Assembly (NCBI GenBank): GCA_002478885.1
Contig: DLKC01000081.1
Span: 1-32,633, forward strand
DNA from: Chitinophagaceae bacterium UBA7600
GTDB lineage: Bacteria; Bacteroidota; Bacteroidia; Chitinophagales; Chitinophagaceae
DNA: 32,633 nt
Direction of reading: 5' to 3'
Part shown: piece after piece, positions 32,591-32,633 of the stretch
Numbering within the stretch: the stretch's first letter is position 1
Layout: each line of letters opens with the position of its first letter
Translations under genes and position numbers: made by a program
The notes under the pieces: model-generated
Databases searched by the model: none
What the model was told of the DNA's origin: nothing
The model's input: only the letters and a program-made list of their open reading frames with translations

Positions 32591-32633
32591 CTACCAACTC
32601 CCTACCAACCATCTACCAAGTATCTACCAAGTA
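32591..32633. repeat. 11-bp-period tandem repeat, cut by the window edge
   Basis: CTACCAA occurs at 32591, 32602, 32613 and 32624, exactly 11 bases apart (units CTACCAACTCC, CTACCAACCAT, CTACCAAGTAT, CTACCAAGTA). The array continues beyond the window. No coding role is evident. Confidence 0.75.

Noticed and set aside
1..32633. tRNA genes, rRNA, CRISPR arrays, transposases, phage genes
   Set aside because: I looked for T-arm patterns (GGTTCGAATCC type), regularly spaced direct repeats of 25-40 bp and transposase/integrase motifs, and saw none that hold up. The interspersed repeat is irregularly spaced and so is not a CRISPR array.

Overview
The window looks like chromosomal DNA of a Bacteroidota bacterium, most likely near the Chitinophagaceae. 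This rests on the gene content and signals, not on a database search. The supporting signs are TonB-family outer-membrane barrels with carboxypeptidase-regulatory-like N-termini, a LytS/LytTR pair, a 14-blade 'two-component regulator propeller' histidine kinase, a YtxJ thioredoxin-like protein, DUF6132 and YeeE/YedE half-transporters, -7 promoter elements resembling TAnnTTTG, and an almost complete lack of strong Shine-Dalgarno sequences. Base composition is moderate and even. I see no tRNA, rRNA, CRISPR array, transposase or phage gene.

Layout. 158-4776 (- strand): an outer-membrane beta-barrel receptor, then a translationally coupled LytTR regulator and LytS-type kinase. 5317-6868: a GlcG/HbpS-like heme-binding protein and a membrane protein resembling the N-terminal part of Bacteroidota rhomboid proteins. 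7095-8726 (-): glutamate-semialdehyde dehydrogenase (proline catabolism). 8991-11216 (+): a two-gene unit with class I terpene-synthase-like motifs in the first protein and a DxDD motif in an exported second protein. 11256-12351 (-): prfB with a textbook +1 programmed frameshift, which splits the gene into two reading frames. 12352-13235: a long gap holding a palindromic repeat and an orphan + strand terminator that implies a small RNA. 13236-18107 (-): a plug-less outer-membrane barrel and a 1013-residue TPR protein. 18332-23294 (+): DoxX, trpS, deoxynucleoside kinase, an MscS-type channel and a GNAT acetyltransferase. 23554-27210 (+): the giant propeller histidine kinase. 27376-30986 (-): a sulfur/persulfide cluster (TSUP exporter, CstB-like persulfide dioxygenase-rhodanese, DUF6132, two YeeE/YedE halves). 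31193-32323 (-): a small lipoprotein, YtxJ and an NAD(P)-binding protein in one operon.

The most striking non-genic feature is an interspersed repeat of about 55 bp with the core GTGCGACGCAA. It occurs about 14 times in 32.6 kb, in both orientations, only between genes, and in nearly every sizeable gap. Two loci carry inverted pairs that form palindromic elements of almost identical length (213 and 214 bp). Other leads: two Crp/Fnr-like operators placed at the same distance from -7 elements ahead of both sulfur transcription units; the terpene-like two-gene cassette; the orphan terminator at 13135; and an 11-bp-period tandem repeat cut by the right edge of the window.
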